DNA of 64,000 nucleotides from Bisporella sp. PMI_857 (lineage: Eukaryota > Ascomycota > Leotiomycetes > Helotiales > Helotiaceae). The DNA is taken from the NCBI GenBank assembly GCA_021307315.1, contig JAJSPD010000029.1, positions 186,001-250,000 of the forward strand, in the 5' to 3' direction. A program made the position numbers and the translations under genes. The notes beneath the pieces are model-generated. The model saw only the letters and a list, made by a program, of their open reading frames with translations, made no database searches and was not told the origin of the DNA. Position 1 is the first letter of the stretch; every line of letters starts with the position of its first letter. Shown here in pieces: positions 36,047 to 47,296 of the stretch.

Positions 36047-37525
36047 TCATCGAAAATTCTTATATCCCTTCAAACATTTCCCTTCCAACCACCTCGCAAA
36101 CTTAACACTCGGCACATCAACCCAGCGTTCAACCTGCGCCGCGATAGCAAAGACCATAACCGTGAACCAGCTAAACCATATTACGCAAAGAATCCAATAG
36201 CTAAGATGTCCTTTCATAGTTTCGTTCAATCCAGTTATCCGCATCATCCAGTCTTTGACGGCCAATCCAAATAGGATGTTGCAGAAATTGTGTATCAAGT
36301 ACATGGAAAATGAGATTCGCCCCAGATATTGACAGAATCTAGATTCAAACTTGGCCTTTAGATTGGGAAGCTGCGAAACACAGAGCAGGATAGAAAGTCC
36401 GGATATGGACCAGAAAAAGCGACTATGGTCTTCCATGTTTAGTGACATGGGAGTGAGGGATCGCAGGAACTGGAATCCGGGCATTGGTTTTAGCTTTGCG
36501 TTTGGATAGACCATTGTTGGGAGACCGGCTATGTAGATTGCGATACTGAGAAGGATGGTGTAGAAATATTTATGCCGCCGTGAGAGAGGAGTGGGAGATG
36601 GGTTGGCGTCTTGGGATATATTGAAATCCGCAACTAGCATACCACCAGCGAAACAGAAGAAGTTCCAACTTCCTTGAGAGAGGGAGAGAAGTGCAAAGGC
36701 GCCAACGAGGAACATACGCGTGCCGTGGCTCGGTAACTTGGCGAGCGTGAGAAGGAGGATGTAGCACACGAAGGAGCCCCAGTACTCGAGTGGAATGGTC
36801 CAGATCACGGAATCGTATTTGGGATGTGTGACAAAACCGTGGACAGCACGACTGAGGTTGTAGAAAGGATTGATGAGGGCATTGGTCTCCTGCAGCCAAT
36901 CTCCAAACTGCATCCATGCCGTCGGCTCAGGAGTAAATGAGAAGTTTAGTGGAGGAGCGTAACCGAAGCGCGTAGCAATCATTTCACAGAAGGTGAGTAA
37001 CATGGGCGGAAGGTAGAGTCGGAAACCGCGCCGGAACATGGAGGACCAGAGGGCGGGGTACACGAGCTGTGCTTGGCCCTCACGAATCCACTTCAAGGAC
37101 TTATGTGTGAGCACATATCCTGAAAGTACAAAGAAGACAGAAACAGCTGCTCCGCCTGAGACGAAGAATGTTCGGATGAGAGGAAGTTGTAGTAAGTTGG
37201 TCTGATCAGGACTGGAATGCCAGGCCCAAACGATGTTAGCCCAGCACCCCGTTGCATGGAAAATGTACACCTCAAGAGCAGCGATGCCGCGGACGCCATC
37301 GAGCCAGGCAGTTGGGCGAAGTTTGAGCGAGTTTGGCGCGGGATAGCTGATGAATCTATGTAGCAAGGGCTGCTGTGGGGACGTGACTGGAGCATCTGCA
37401 GGCTTTACTTGGGCCTCCAGGTCGATGCTATTTTTCTGCCCTACGCGTTTCTCATCAACACTTGAGCGAGGAGCTGTTGAAGCCATCTTTACGAACTGTT
37501 TGCTGTTAATTTCGAGGTATAACAT
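36047..37525 (-). CDS. acyltransferase-3 (OafA-like) membrane protein
   Basis: Single-exon gene of 492 residues from the ATG at 37525. A second ATG at 37486 (MASTAPRSS) may be the true start. After a polar N-terminus the acyltransferase-3 signature appears: RPTAWLDGVRGIAALEVYIFHATG, with the conserved His of the FHATG motif. FFVSGGAAVSVFFVLSGYVLT and MFRRGFRLYLPPMLLT follow. About ten membrane helices follow, including SVIWTIPLEYWGSFVCYILLL, MFLVGAFALLSLS, NFFCFAGGMLVADF and SFSMYLIHNFCNILFG. Members transfer acyl groups from cytosolic donors to sugars, lipids or secondary metabolites across membranes; this acceptor is unknown. Fungal genomes hold many paralogues, so the exact role cannot be inferred. 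Confidence 0.9.
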   Translation of the reverse strand: MLYLEINSKQFVKMASTAPRSSVDEKRVGQKNSIDLEAQVKPADAPVTSPQQPLLHRFISYPAPNSLKLRPTAWLDGVRGIAALEVYIFHATGCWANIVWAWHSSPDQTNLLQLPLIRTFFVSGGAAVSVFFVLSGYVLTHKSLKWIREGQAQLVYPALWSSMFRRGFRLYLPPMLLTFCEMIATRFGYAPPLNFSFTPEPTAWMQFGDWLQETNALINPFYNLSRAVHGFVTHPKYDSVIWTIPLEYWGSFVCYILLLTLAKLPSHGTRMFLVGAFALLSLSQGSWNFFCFAGGMLVADFNISQDANPSPTPLSRRHKYFYTILLSIAIYIAGLPTMVYPNAKLKPMPGFQFLRSLTPMSLNMEDHSRFFWSISGLSILLCVSQLPNLKAKFESRFCQYLGRISFSMYLIHNFCNILFGLAVKDWMMRITGLNETMKGHLSYWILCVIWFSWFTVMVFAIAAQVERWVDVPSVKFARWLEGKCLKGYKNFR

Positions 37526-38569
37526 GTGACGAAGAGAGCTTACAACGCGTCACCCCTTAGCTCGATATCTCTGGCGCAAGGGCTGCTGAACTTGTTACAC
37601 GCTCAAAACTTCTACATAGACCTTCAATGAGCGATCAGATTATGTAGCCTACAGATTATGGGGGACTTTGGACACTTTTCATTGAGTTGTTGTTGATGTT
37701 GTTTCCTCGGCCGCAACTGATCTGTTTCAGGGGCAGACGGTTACATATTCGCACTAAGCCAAAAACAGAAAGGAGACGACAATAGGATAATAAATGTTCC
37801 AGCAATCGCTCCTTATGACACAACACAGACTCTATTGAACAAGACTTTGACTACATCTTTTAAACTTTGGAATCTCGTGGGAATCTCGGCTAGTCGCTAC
37901 AGTATTAATCCCATCCAATTTTAGGATATAATCACGTGACTATTCTCAACCTTGCGGTTCAGTAATATACATGCTATTATGACCAAAAGATATTGCCGCA
38001 TCATCTAAAGGGGCATGTCGCAAATCGAAGCAATGTGAGTTGTTACTCTATCCGAGTTCTTATAAAAATCCAATTGTCGCTTCAGTACATCCGCGTCGGG
38101 AACACCGAGTTTCCCCTCCATGCCCCCTGTCAACCATGTTTGTTCCGTATGCATACCCGAGCACCTCCCTCGGAACATCTATAGTGCCGATAGCCATTAC
38201 ATGGTGGGTAAGAAAGAATAACTCTCTTCGAACAAATTACAAAGCATATTTATGCCCGACCAGGAAATCCCATACTCTGCACATTCCAGAATTCGGCGCC
38301 ACCTCCAAAAACAGCAATTCAAGCCGCTCAAAGAGGAGACTATCGCTACCGAGCCGAGGCACGATTCATTTCAACCTCTAGTTTCAGAGATACTTTTTTT
38401 AAAGGCAGCTTCAACCAATACGCACAATAAAATCCCCCCTCAGCGACGTCGTGTGTGGATAATCTTGCATTGAAGATTGTTAATCAGGACAACAAAGCAA
38501 TTAACCCTGCGTCGATTGCAACCCCGGAATACAGGCATATATAAAGCCATTCTTTAACCCATCTCGAAA
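37526..38569. promoter_or_regulatory. divergent promoter region
   Basis: 1.04 kb separating the head-to-head acyltransferase (minus) and medium-chain reductase (plus) genes. It must contain both promoters. A TATA box for the right-hand gene is listed separately; nothing else is clear. Confidence 0.5.
38538..38545 (+). promoter_or_regulatory. TATA box of the medium-chain reductase gene
   Basis: TATATAAA lies 25-32 bp upstream of the ATG at 38570. The match to consensus is perfect. The short distance means the 5' UTR is very short or the next ATG (MASSTYQ, 12 codons on) is used. Confidence 0.55.
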
Positions 38570-39704
38570 ATGGGAAAACCAATTCAAAGGCAAAAGAACA
38601 TCATGGCAAGCTCAACATACCAATCCGTCGTCCTCGCTGCCCGTCCCAAGGGCGATATCGTCCCTGGCGAGACCTTCACTCTCAAAGAGAACCCTATGAT
38701 CTCAGAAGCCGATCTAAAAGATGAAGAAGTCCTTATCGAGACGATATATCTCTCCCTCGATCCCGCTATGCGTGGTTGGCTCGATGGTAGGCCTCTCCCT
38801 CTTCTCAGCATCCGAAATCTGGCTAACACAAAATGAAACAGATGCACGCTCATATGTGCCTCCCGTACAGATTGGTGAGGTCATGCGGGGATTCGTGATC
38901 GCCAAAGTCCTTGCCTCAAAATCATCCAAGGTTGTCCCAGGAGACTATGTAACCTGTTCCTCCGGCTGGAGAGAGGTAGCAATTGTGCCCTCCGCAGAAT
39001 TAAACAAAGTAAACATCCCATCCAACGGCAAAGTAACCGATGCCCTCGGCGTCCTTGGCGGCACTGGCCTGACTGCTTACTTCGGCATCTTGGACGTCGG
39101 GAAGGTAAAAGCTGGAGATTTCGTCGTTGTCAGTGGTGCTGCCGGAGCGACGGGCAGTGTCGTCTGCCAAATTGCAAAATTAAAAGGCGCCAAAGTTTTG
39201 GGCCTTGCCGGAAGCGACGACAAGGTCGCGTGGTTGAAGGAGCTTGGATGTGATGAGGCGCTGAACTATAAGAGCGAGACCTTCGCCGCAGACTTCAAGG
39301 CCAAAACCAAAGATTTCATCGACGTCTTCTTCGACAACGTTGGCGGTTCTATCTTAGAGCTCGCTCTCTCCCGCGCCAAACCTCACGCTCGCTTCGTCAT
39401 GTGTGGCTCTATCTCGCAATATAACACCAAGGAAAAGAACGGACCAAAGAACTTCATGATGATCATCGCAATGCGCATCAAGATGGAAGGATTTATCGTC
39501 TTTGATTACGCAAGCAGATTTGGAGAGGCGAGGAAAGAGATCGCGCAGTGGTTGGAGGAGGGCAAGTTAAAGAGGAAGGAGACGGTTATTAAAGGGGGTT
39601 TGAAGGAGGCGGAAAATGCGTTGGTGAAGTTGTATCAGGGTATTAATACGGGGAAGCTTTTGGTGGAGGTTAAGCCGGAGGGAGAGGTTGGGTCGAGGTT
39701 GTGA
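38570..39704 (+). CDS. NADP-dependent medium-chain reductase (alkenal/prostaglandin reductase type)
   Basis: Two exons, 38570..38786 and 38842..39704, give 359 residues. It belongs to the zinc-free MDR branch containing leukotriene-B4 dehydrogenase/prostaglandin reductase, plant 2-alkenal reductase and bacterial CurA, which reduce carbon-carbon double bonds of alpha,beta-unsaturated carbonyls using NADPH. Visible features: the N-terminal catalytic-fold segment YLSLDPAMRGWLDDARSYVPPVQIGEVMRG, with the family MRGW motif; then VTDALGVLGGTGLTAYFGIL; the Rossmann motif SGAAGATGSVVCQIAKLKGA (AAGATGS, 172-178); DVFFDNVGG; RFVMCGSISQYN; and MEGFIVFDY. The C-terminus has LKRKETVIKGGLKEAENALVKLYQGINTGKLLVEV. 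Zinc-binding cysteines are absent, as expected. Likely cytosolic detoxification or metabolite reduction. Confidence 0.93.
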
Positions 39705-40274
39705 TGATCTGGAATCACGAGGTCGACGTGGGATTGTGATTAACTGCATAGCGACTGATTAGATTTCTACATATGGGAAAACCCAGGATATGTTTCTGTT
39801 GATCTATGATTTTCATTTGGCATGTCCTACCCACGTGATACATCCATAGGCAAAGCCTGCCATCGGGTACACTGTGATCCATGTGGTCACAGGCTTTCTT
39901 TGTTCAGAATATAATCATGCATATATTCTTGAGAATACACATTTGAGGTTCGTTTCTTGGACGTTTTCTTTCTTGGCATGATATTGTTGTGTTTGAAGCT
40001 GGCGGCTAGACAGCCAACATGAGGATCACAACAGCTTTGTTCAGTTTGAAGAGTAGGCTCATTCCTCATTCAACGTTAGTAATAGGTCATGAGGATCATA
40101 CTGCAGTTTGGTTTGGATGAGCGCCTTGCCAAAATTCATGACTAAAGGTGTTTTGTCTGTGGTCAAGGCAAGGGTAAAGCTTGAGAACACAATTTGCCTT
40201 TCTTGCTGGTTGGTATTGAAATCTCTGACATCCTGATGGCGATATTCCGTGGTATGCATTACTAAATCTACGTT
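39705..40274. other. intergenic between converging genes
   Basis: 570 bp between two stops. It holds a 66-codon minus-strand open frame (40059-40259) that starts with ATG and contains MNFGKALIQTKLQYDPHDLL. That reads protein-like but is too short to place. It may be a detached 3' relic. Confidence 0.4.
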
Positions 40275-42423
40275 CTAGATTATTGTAAAAGTATAATAGC
40301 CATCTCCATCATCGCTTTCACACCAATCCATCGCCTCAAATGTAATATGCTCTGAAATCATTGGGCTCATGTCAAGGTTCTCATGAATAGAGATCTCTAC
40401 AACTCCGCATCTTTTGAAATGACCCTTCTGGCTTGGTACCTTCTCCAAGACAATAGCACGCTGCCAGTGCTGATACGCATGCAGGACAATATAGTAACTG
40501 GCCACCGCAAGAGGTCTTCCTGTATCGAACGTGAATTCGAATTCTAAGATGCTGTTGCTAGTGAAAGCTCCATGGCCTGCCCAAGATTTCTGGTAATAAG
40601 TCTCCGAATCAAGCTGCCTCGTGAAAATGTTGATCAATGGAGCCGACATTTTTATAAATCCCCCAACAACCTGGCCTGTCACGTCACTCGACTTGGGTGT
40701 AATAGATACCTTGAGAATATGAATAAGTGTAAATGCCGTATCATACTTTCCAGAACTGATACGTCCGTCAACACTCGCCCATGACCAAGTTGGCGCTCTG
40801 TAAACTGCACTTTTCTTAAGGTATTCGCTAGCCCGTTGTCGGCGCCAAAGCAATTGGTGGGGAAGGGCTTTCTTCCATAGTCCAGCTAAATATTCATCAT
40901 TCAGGATGATTTGAGCATGTTTGGCTATACCAGATAAAGCAATAAGCTTATCCTCTGGCTTTGTTAAGTTGCATAGTGTATATCTATCAATAATAGTTTC
41001 CCACCGCGCAGCCAGAATGTGCATAGGCACAGTTCTTTCTGACAAGGCACTCATGTTGCAATTTCGGTGACTTTGGAAGTTTGTAGGCGGTCCGCCGATA
41101 CCATTTATATAGCGACCCGTTTTACTCCCTCCGGGAAGTCCCACCGGCCATGTTTCGCAGGCAATTAATTCTGTGCATTCCCACCATATCTGGCATTCAT
41201 GAAAGTAGAGTATTCGCGGAGCTAGGAGAAGCTCCTGCTGCACCCAGCCGCGGTATACAAGTGGCCCTGTCCTGAGCTCGTTCATCTCGACATATTGGTC
41301 GTAAATGTGATACGCAAGGTTGTCGCCATTACTCTGTCTCGTAGTAATAGTACAAGGCCGCACGAGACGACTGTTCCTGCTACGGAAGAGACCAAAAGAG
41401 CTATCTGATGCGTTAGAGGCTGCAATATTGAACAAAGAATTAGCATATACGAATGCCATTCTCGATGATTGCTGCTCCCAATCCGCTTCATCATCCTGGA
41501 TAATACATAGAGAGTCAATCCAAAGGAATTTACAATATAGATTCGTGGCAACAGTCACTGCGTCGACGAAGGTCTTGGGTAATATAGATAGTTTGATTCC
41601 AGACCTAAAAGTTTCCAGTGTCGAGGTAGATAATTTCAAGAGCTGCAACGACCCCCAACAGTGGCTTAGAGTAGCATAATCGATCGTGCTGGTACCGTGG
41701 GGAATATCAATCAAACGGCACATATCTGAGGCAGGCTCATGTAGCTCGAGAAGACGGAAAGCTGGTCGGTCATTGGTTTTGACTTTTTTGCAAGAAGCAT
41801 GGCATAAATGGCAATTCCTCATCCATAGTCGCAAGAGCTGGAAAGTTGTGTCTGAATCAGTCCTTGGCTCGATCTGCATGAGTGCATTGGAGAATACGGG
41901 AACGGCGTTCTTCCTTCGTATCATGGAAAGTATGGGAACTATCATTTTCCCTTTCTTTCGAATGCTCTCTTGAACTGAGTGATACAACAAGACGCGCTGG
42001 AGATCTGCACAAATATAGACAAGTCAGCAAAATCTTATAAGCACAACCAGAATCCCTGTAACCTTTCACTGGCTTAACTCCAAACCAAACATAGCAGCCG
42101 GAGTGCAAACTGTATGCCGTCGACTCAAAGATATATACACCGGCAGGAACCCTAAAGGATAGACTGATCATTTCATAATCTTGGAGATAGTTCTGAAATT
42201 TCGCTATCGTTAGGCTTGTTGTGTTCGGTGGGAAAGAAGATTCATCATGTTGCTTATTTTCTTCGCTATCATGCTCTTTTAAGAGCGCGCGTAAGATAGT
42301 ATGGCAAATATAACAACCGCTCGACGCAGAACTTTTTAGACTCATAAAGGACGAATGGTGCTGCTGAAACTCGTCAAATACCAATGTACCGTCGAAAAGC
42401 CTCATACAGACGTGGCATGTCAT
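40275..42423 (-). CDS. HET-domain (heterokaryon incompatibility) protein
   Basis: Two exons, complement(40275..42004, 42063..42423), give 696 residues. The ATG at 42423 is chosen because the codon before it is TTG. The N-terminus has a CxxC pair (CHVC) and GCYIC, usual for the cysteine-bearing leader of such proteins. The HET domain shows its three blocks: IDYATLSHCWG (229-238), KTFVDAVTVATNLYCKFLWIDSLCIIQDDEADWEQQSSRMAFVYANSLFNIAAS, and the later PLVYRGWVQQELLLAPRILYF. The C-terminal half has the PEDKLIALSGIAKHAQ and APTWSWASVDG motifs common to the family. HET domains are TIR-related and trigger cell death or growth arrest when incompatible strains fuse. No partner domain is fused here. It is about 14 kb from the NLR gene. 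Confidence 0.93.
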
Positions 42424-42840
42424 CAAGGCAATTAATTTTGGAGACAGATGCTTAAGCAGAGTCGAGAGCTATACATGGAAATGCAGATGATAGACCAGAA
42501 TATGATGGCCCTGAGAGCACATTATTCTGCGTAAGGCTGAGAGATTTTGATGCCTCTGGGGTTGTGTAACAAGACTATGCTTCTTCGGGATTGACAGATC
42601 AGCTGATGAGAACTTTACACATACAATCGCACGGTAGTGTTGCCGATTGGTTTGAAAGATGTATTGAAGCGTCGGCGAGCTAATCTAAAAAGCGTAAAGT
42701 GTTTGAAACTATTAAACATGCCGTAGAGGGTAAGTGACTTGTCATGTGAGGCTGAAATGCAACATAGATTTTATGAATTTCTAATTGAATACATACAACT
42801 CGTTATTAGCTTCCGCAAAGCCTAAGCCATACTAAAGTTC
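42424..42840. other. intergenic, upstream of HET gene
   Basis: 417 bp between the HET-gene start and the stop of the next minus-strand gene. It is presumed to hold the HET promoter and the transporter's 3' UTR. No specific element seen. Confidence 0.45.
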
Positions 42841-44502
42841 TTATAGCATATACTCGAAGTATGGGTTCTCCTTATCTGTTAGATCTTGAAAAGCAGACTT
42901 GTCCCGGCCAATATCACTCAGGTCCAGAGACGCCCGTCTCTTATTCTCCCTTGCTAGTATGACATAAAGTGCGACAGCACAGACGATTGTAATGCAATAA
43001 CTGCTAAAATAAGCTTTATCTTAAACGGCGAGGAAGATCCTTACCATATAATCAGTCCTAGCCACAGCTCCGGATAGTGCCTTGATTTCGTTTGTGATTT
43101 AATGAGTTGCGGCCCAACAATACTGCCTACGCAATATGCAACAAATATGGTAGCAGCCATGAAGCATTTCTTTGTCTGTCCAGCCACGTTGGCCATGCCG
43201 ACCGTGATGATCAAACTTACGACCGGACCGAAGAATCCAATAATTGTATATCCTACAACTGGTGCAGCAGCATGATGGTACCAGGAGCTCCTCCAGATCA
43301 TTGCGCATCCCGCAATGACTGGGAAGCAACAAAAAATCAGGAGTATAATCCTAATGTTAGGTATTCGTGTGGATAAATACCCTGTCAGAAGAATGAATAT
43401 GAAACAGATGGCTCCCAAAGGAAATTGAAAGAGGATTGACTGAAGGGTTGAATATCCAAAAGTGGAAACGATCAGAGGGCCAAATCCACTGACAGCGCCA
43501 TTGACTGTATATGCAGATGCCATCATAATAAAGATCAGCCAGACCTTGATATCAAGTATAGACTCTTGTATCTGCGAGATCTTGAACTTCGTGCATCGCA
43601 CACCAGTCTGGCCATATCTGAGGCGCTCAATGGCAACCACTCGTTCATCTTCCTTCAGAAACCACGCTGAGACTGGTGATTCTGGCACAAAAAAACAAAG
43701 GATCCCAAACAGGAAAGTCAAAACTCCTGCCAAAAGGTAGATATACTGCCAGCGTTGTAGGTTTCCGCCTGTGATCTGGGCGAACCCATAGTTAAGGGCC
43801 CCACCTATTATGGTAAATAGACCTGTCGAGGAGAACCACCAGCTCTGCCTTAAGGACTGCTCGTTCTGAGTATAAAAGGAACTAATTATGCACATGAATC
43901 CGGTAGGAATTATGCTCTCAACGAAGCCCAGGAAGAATCGCTGGGCATATAGTCCTTGCCAATTGGTCACCGCAGCCGTTAACAAACAGACCAAGGCCCA
44001 AACACACACGACGCTCCCCAGTATTCTACCCATATTGAACCTCTGCAGAGCGAACGTCATGGGATACAACCCTGCCAACATGCCGAAATAGAATAGGGAT
44101 GTCGCCCATGATAGGCGAGAGGTATCGGATGTTGGCGGGGTTGTAGGAAGGACTTTCGTGAGGGCGAGGTCTTTGGTCATTCCAAATAGGACCGCAGAAC
44201 CTAGAATGGCCTTCTATCTTCAGCTCGAGTCTACAGGCGCGATAAAAAATTGGCGCCATACATACTTTGTCATAGTATACCAGGCCATATCCCGCAAACA
44301 TGGCCGGCACGAGGAACAAATCGATCTTTCGAACAACTCGCGCCTCTACCACAGGATCGATGGCATGTCTCCGTTCCCCAACAATCGCAATCGCGATGTC
44401 CTGATCTTTATTACCCGTCTGCGCGGCATGGTCATTGTTTGCTGCAACGTTTGGGAGTTGGCCAACGGATTTCTCCTCGTCGCTTGGAGCTCCAGATGTC
44501 AT
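42841..44502 (-). CDS. MFS transporter, DAL5/allantoate-permease family (second copy type)
   Basis: Three exons, complement(42841..43003, 43045..44210, 44266..44502), give 521 residues in frame. The start is the ATG at 44502; the open frame above it begins with TTG. Structure: polar N-terminus; VVRKIDLFLVPAMFAGYGLVYYDKAILGSAVLFGM; FYFGMLAGLYPMTFALQRFNMGRILG; WQGLYAQRFFLGFVESIIPTGFMCIISSFYTQNEQSLRQSWWFS; a second six-helix half; and a cytosolic tail ending NPYFEYML. The YYDK loop and the R-FFLGFVES helix mark the DAL5 branch (organic-anion:proton symport at the plasma membrane). Not closely similar to the carrier at 3637. Intron 2 is only 41 nt, near the lower limit for fungi, yet it restores the frame. 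No neighbouring enzyme hints at the substrate. Confidence 0.92.
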
Positions 44503-45776
44503 CGTAGTCACAGGGATATTGTTGGACCGAGCGTTCAATGGTCAAGCGAAAAATATTTTTTCGAATGAGGTTTTTAATTTTAGCTTGTGTAAGAACATAA
44601 ATTAGCGGCGCTTGGTGTTCAACTGTTTTCTGGTATAATAACTTTTGCATTTTCACTAATATTTTTGGGGTGGGGGGGGGGTTAAGTGACAATGTCTGTG
44701 GAAGAGAGTGGGATCCATGAGGCAATGAGGCCATGGTTGTGCAACATCAAACACGCTCTGTGGGCATTTTCTGTGATTTCCACAATCTGATCTTGCGCTG
44801 AGGGTCCTTTGACTTGAAGTTTCAAGTCATCATCGAAATGTGGGTTGATCTTTTAGCACCGGGATGTTGCTCTTGTTTAGGGTGGTTTGAAGCAATTTGC
44901 GTTTTCATCACTTTTACAAATTGCTCACACAAGAGCAATATATGTAGGAGGCTGACGGTCTGTGCTTGTATTTTCACTTTGTAGAAGAAGCTATGAATGC
45001 TTGTTAAGCAAATAATCGAGGTGTAGCATGCCTACCAAGTGAAAACATACAATATATTTTGGTAAGAATTCCTTGGGAGTCTGTTGTAATTAGCTACAAA
45101 CTTAGACTCACAGCTTTGCGTGAAGCTAGAATAGTGAGTGAAGTTGCACATCACCTTGGGAATGAGGGAACATATTGACAACTTTGGTCTGAAAAGTGCT
45201 TGGTTTAATTTATATATGATTGCCTGCCACCAATACAAGATTTTGGTGATGCAACCTATGACGGAACAATCAAAGATGGTTTTGATGCTGTAAAGTGATA
45301 GACACAACCACATCAAAGAACGCATATAGCCGTGGCCTATTCAAACCGTTTCTATTTCATTCTCCATTTACACTTCAGTTTCCACGATAAGATTGACTTA
45401 TTGCGTTGGTATGAACTTCGACCACGAGTTTGGGCAATTCAGCAAAATATATCAATTGCGGCATGTAAGAGATAGTCAAGCAGGGAAATGGAGATGTTGC
45501 ATCAGTATCCCATAGTTTATCCTTTTAAATCATATTCTAGCTCACTCATTGGTTAATTATTAGGTAACATGGAGGGTATCTCTTTCTCGATTCTGCCTTT
45601 CTGACCTGATATTTCTGAAGACCTCCTACTTCGTGTTTGTACTTGCCTTACTTGAATAGTCTAGTTCTTCTGTAAGATCTGCCCATTCTTTCTATGATTT
45701 TTCGAGTAAAACTACTACCGAAACCAAGTTGCTCAAAATCGATATCCTTTCAGCTATTCAGATCATATCAACCGAA
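44503..45776. other. intergenic, upstream of transporter and pseudogene
   Basis: 1.27 kb with a poly-G run near 44672-44681 and no supported gene. It separates the divergent MFS gene and the GAR-synthetase relic. Short frames show no motif. Confidence 0.5.
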
Positions 45777-47296
45777 ATGGCACCAATAGTTAATCCACTA
45801 CGCATCATGATAATTGGGAATGGTGGAGTAGCATCTACGCTCGCGTAGAATTTGAGCAAATCACCTCAAGTTGAATGCATCGTCGTGGTTCCGGGCAACG
45901 GCGGTACTGAACAAACCGACAAGGTCTTCAATAAGAGAACCGTCCGTGAGGACGATTATTCAGGCCTCGTCAATCTTGCTCGCGGAATGATAATCAGCCT
46001 CGTGGTTCCCGATCCAGGTGTTTCGATAGAGGATGGCATAGATGGTTACTTCCGGGAAGGCACGCTCGTATAGTTATTTCCAATCACTATATTTATATCT
46101 AAAAATCCGTATCACAGGACAAGTCTTACTGGTATAAATCTTTGATATTTGATGCTCATGAATTTTAGCTGATATTCCTTGCCTTTTTCTCTCGAAAGAA
46201 GCTGCTCAAATCGAGAGTTCAACTCTATTTTCTAAAGAATTCATGGCTCGGCACAATGTTCCCTCCGCTCGGCGTCGGGGTTTCCGAGACTACGAGTCTG
46301 CCGTAGGTTATGTGAAATCTATCAATCATAGATATATACCTAGAAACCCCTCCTTAGCATCTGGAAAAGGAGTGATCTTCGCAAAGTCCGAAGCGGGGAT
46401 GTTGAAGGCATTAAAAGACGTCACGTTGGACCGTATCTTTGCGGAGGCGGGTCTTCAAGTATTTATTGAAGAATATCTGGAAGGTGATGAGTTGAGCATC
46501 TTGAAGTTCAGTGATGGTGTTTCTTTTGTATCGTTGCCTCCAGCTCAGGGTTACACACTCATACGCGATGAAGAGACGAGCCCCTATACTTAGGAATATG
46601 CTGCTGGGCTACGTCGAGCAGTGCGTCTGCTGCAGTTTTGCTGGATATCAAGGAGAGAATTCTTGATCCAACATTCAAAGGACTAAATGAAGAAGGCAAG
46701 TTGCATTTACTTGTCCAAATGTCCTGATCAACAGGCTTATCTGGCGATAGGAATTCCCTTTGTGGGAATTTTGTCCACTGGCGTAATAGTTACATCCGAC
46801 GGACCCAAAGTTTTAGTATATAATGCTTGATTCAAGAGCCCAAGAACAGAAACCTTGCTTCCTCTGCTAGATAACACCACCAATCTTGCTGAGACTATGA
46901 TGGCATGTATTGAAGGCCAGCTTGCTGATATTCGCTTAGCCCCAAAGTCTAAAGCATCTGCCGTTGTGTCCGTCGTCACCGAGGGATATCCAATTAAATC
47001 TTTCTCTGGAACAGAGATACACAGATACATATAAGTCCGTTGTCCAGAAGTAAGGTCTTCTTTCAGCAACCATACCAGTTACCAACGCTAATTTGATTAG
47101 CGTTTTTTGATGACGTACATTATTTTCATGTTGGCACAGAGGTGAAGGATGGGAAACTGGTCGTGGTTGGAGGTTGTGTTGTTACCGTCTCTGCCATAGG
47201 TGATACACTTAGAAGGCTTTTAAGCTTGCATACTAAGGTGTTTCTTTGATTGAGTTTGACGGCATGTTTTACAGAGGCGACATTGCATATCGATGA
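45777..47296 (+). pseudogene. broken GAR synthetase domain (PurD/Ade5,7 N-terminal part)
   Basis: Consecutive blocks match phosphoribosylamine-glycine ligase, the purine-synthesis enzyme that in fungi forms the N-terminal half of the bifunctional ADE5,7 protein. In order: IMIIGNGGVASTLA, a TAG at 45846 where a Trp codon is expected, KSPQVECIVVVPGNGGTEQTDKV, REDDYSGLVNLARG; a gap; SKEAAQIESSTLFSKEFMARHNVPSA, SGKGVIFAKSEAGMLKALKD, FIEEYLEGDELSILKFSDG, SLPPAQGY; a TAG at 46591; FVGILSTGVIVTSDGPKVLVYNA; a TGA at 46828 in place of Arg; LPLLDNTTNLAETMMACIEGQL; KDGKLVVVGGCVVTVSAIGDTL; and the inter-domain linker FDGMFYRGDIAYR. The AIRS (PurM) half is absent. Several stops and frame breaks make it non-functional. 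Stop changes fit C-to-T or G-to-A mutation (RIP-like). A functional copy must exist elsewhere. Confidence 0.85.

Noticed and set aside
46737..47069. Minus-strand 110-codon frame
   Set aside because: Antisense to the GAR-synthetase relic, whose plus-strand blocks explain the sequence.
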